A stretch of DNA of 7,679 nt from Deferribacteraceae bacterium UBA1873 (lineage in GTDB: Bacteria; Chrysiogenota; Deferribacteres; Deferribacterales; Flexistipitaceae), in the NCBI GenBank assembly GCA_002338145.1, contig DDHP01000004.1, forward strand, positions 1,730-9,408, read 5' to 3'. A program made the position numbers and the translations under genes. Below are positions 6,952 to 7,679 of this stretch, piece after piece. Each line of letters opens with the position of its first letter. The first letter of the stretch is position 1. Under the pieces are notes generated by a model that saw only the letters and a list, made by a program, of their open reading frames with translations, was not told the origin of the DNA and did not search any database.

Positions 6952-7679
6952 TTAATAACCGCCTTTACCATATATTTTGCTTAACTTTTCAAGTCTTTTA
7001 ATTTCTGCTTCCGCTTCCTTTAACGCATTTTTGTCATTATTGTTCTCAGCTTTAAGTTTTTTCTTGAATGCCTCTATTTTACGAACATCCAGAAGCTGAG
7101 CATTGGATGATGCCAGGAAAGGTCCCCAGCCATCTGCCATTTCCGCGAGTACTTGTCTTTCCCTATCTATCTTATCTATACTCCCGTAACGGCCGTATTG
7201 TATAAAAAAGTACACTATTTTTTCCTTCACTTTTTCAGGAAGATCTTTTCTCCATACTATTGGATCTGAAGGTATAATCGGCGAAGTCCATATAACTTTT
7301 ATGTTTTTGGCTAATTTCGGTCTTTGTTGTGAAAATCGATATAGATTTTCATTATTGTTTGTGGCCACATGGACTTTCTCGGTTGCCACAGCTGCAGCAT
7401 TTCCACCGTGGTTGGAGCTTGTTACCCTCTTGAAGCATTCCTCGGGGGTGATACCGTTTTTTGCCCAAACATAGTAGCCCGGGATTGCAAAACCTGAAGT
7501 GGAGTTGGGATCCCCGTTACTGAAAGTCAGCGTTTTATCACATTCAAGAACATCTTCAAGGCTGTCAATACCTGAGCCTTTGTAGGTGATAAGGTGGGAG
7601 TAGTACCCACGGGTACCGTCATCTTTTATAGTCTGGGCAAAAACCTCTCCACCGGCTCTGTCAACTGCTTCAATTGCCG
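6952..7679 (-). CDS. phnD: PhnD, phosphonate-binding periplasmic protein (5' end cut by window)
   Basis: PhnD captures phosphonates outside the inner membrane and delivers them to PhnE. The open frame continues to the window edge; 241 residues are visible, and a GTG at 7389 is an internal Val, not a start. Mapping to E. coli PhnD by spacing, the visible part begins near mature residue 68, so the signal peptide and about 67 residues lie upstream. Ligand residues as I remember them from the E. coli structure are all found at the exact spacing: Tyr93 (7602-7600), the Ser-Thr-Ser at 126-128 in GDPNSTSGF, His157 (7410-7408), Glu177 (7350-7348) and Asp205 (7266-7264) in PSDPIVWRKDL. This suggests binding of 2-aminoethylphosphonate. 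The last 40 residues are a charged, Lys/Glu-rich helix, probably coiled. It is followed by a terminator-like hairpin. Confidence 0.96.
   Translation of the reverse strand, partial: AIEAVDRAGGEVFAQTIKDDGTRGYYSHLITYKGSGIDSLEDVLECDKTLTFSNGDPNSTSGFAIPGYYVWAKNGITPEECFKRVTSSNHGGNAAAVATEKVHVATNNNENLYRFSQQRPKLAKNIKVIWTSPIIPSDPIVWRKDLPEKVKEKIVYFFIQYGRYGSIDKIDRERQVLAEMADGWGPFLASSNAQLLDVRKIEAFKKKLKAENNNDKNALKEAEAEIKRLEKLSKIYGKGGY

Noticed and set aside
6952..7389. A separate 145-residue gene starting with GTG at 7389
   Set aside because: The same frame continues upstream without a stop to the window edge and encodes conserved PhnD sequence, so the GTG is an internal Val.

Overview
The window holds most of one operon for taking up and breaking down phosphonates by the carbon-phosphorus (C-P) lyase pathway. 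Every gene is on the minus strand, so transcription runs from high to low coordinates. The order is phnD (5' end cut by the window), phnE, phnC, phnG, phnH, phnI, phnJ, phnK, phnL, phnM (3' end cut by the window). No mobile element, RNA gene, CRISPR array or repeat was found. The plus strand carries only shadow reading frames. No gap between genes exceeds 75 bases.

Organism: the DNA is AT-rich and genes are packed with short gaps or overlaps and AGGAG-like ribosome binding sites. This fits a low-GC bacterium. The ABC importer genes do not show the phylum, and I do not name one. The PhnK protein carries a four-cysteine insert that the E. coli protein lacks, which argues against an enterobacterial source.

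Layout: positions 7679-5256 encode the importer: periplasmic binding protein PhnD, membrane permease PhnE and ATPase PhnC. A strong intrinsic terminator-like hairpin lies between phnD and phnE. Positions 5236-2391 encode the C-P lyase core, PhnG, PhnH, PhnI and PhnJ. Positions 2407-850 encode the two ABC-type ATPases PhnK and PhnL. Positions 872-1 encode the start of PhnM, the triphosphate hydrolase.

How they work together: PhnDEC imports the phosphonate. PhnI with PhnG, PhnH and PhnL couples it to the ribose C1 of ATP in place of adenine. PhnM removes pyrophosphate, and PhnJ, a radical SAM enzyme, cleaves the C-P bond to give a hydrocarbon and 5-phosphoribosyl-1,2-cyclic phosphate. The later enzymes PhnP and PhnN, and any regulator such as PhnF, are not in the window and may lie outside it.

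This is a known system, not a new one. The points worth a second look are the phnD-phnE hairpin, the cysteine insert in PhnK, the conserved 2-aminoethylphosphonate pocket in PhnD, and the operon order with phnD first.
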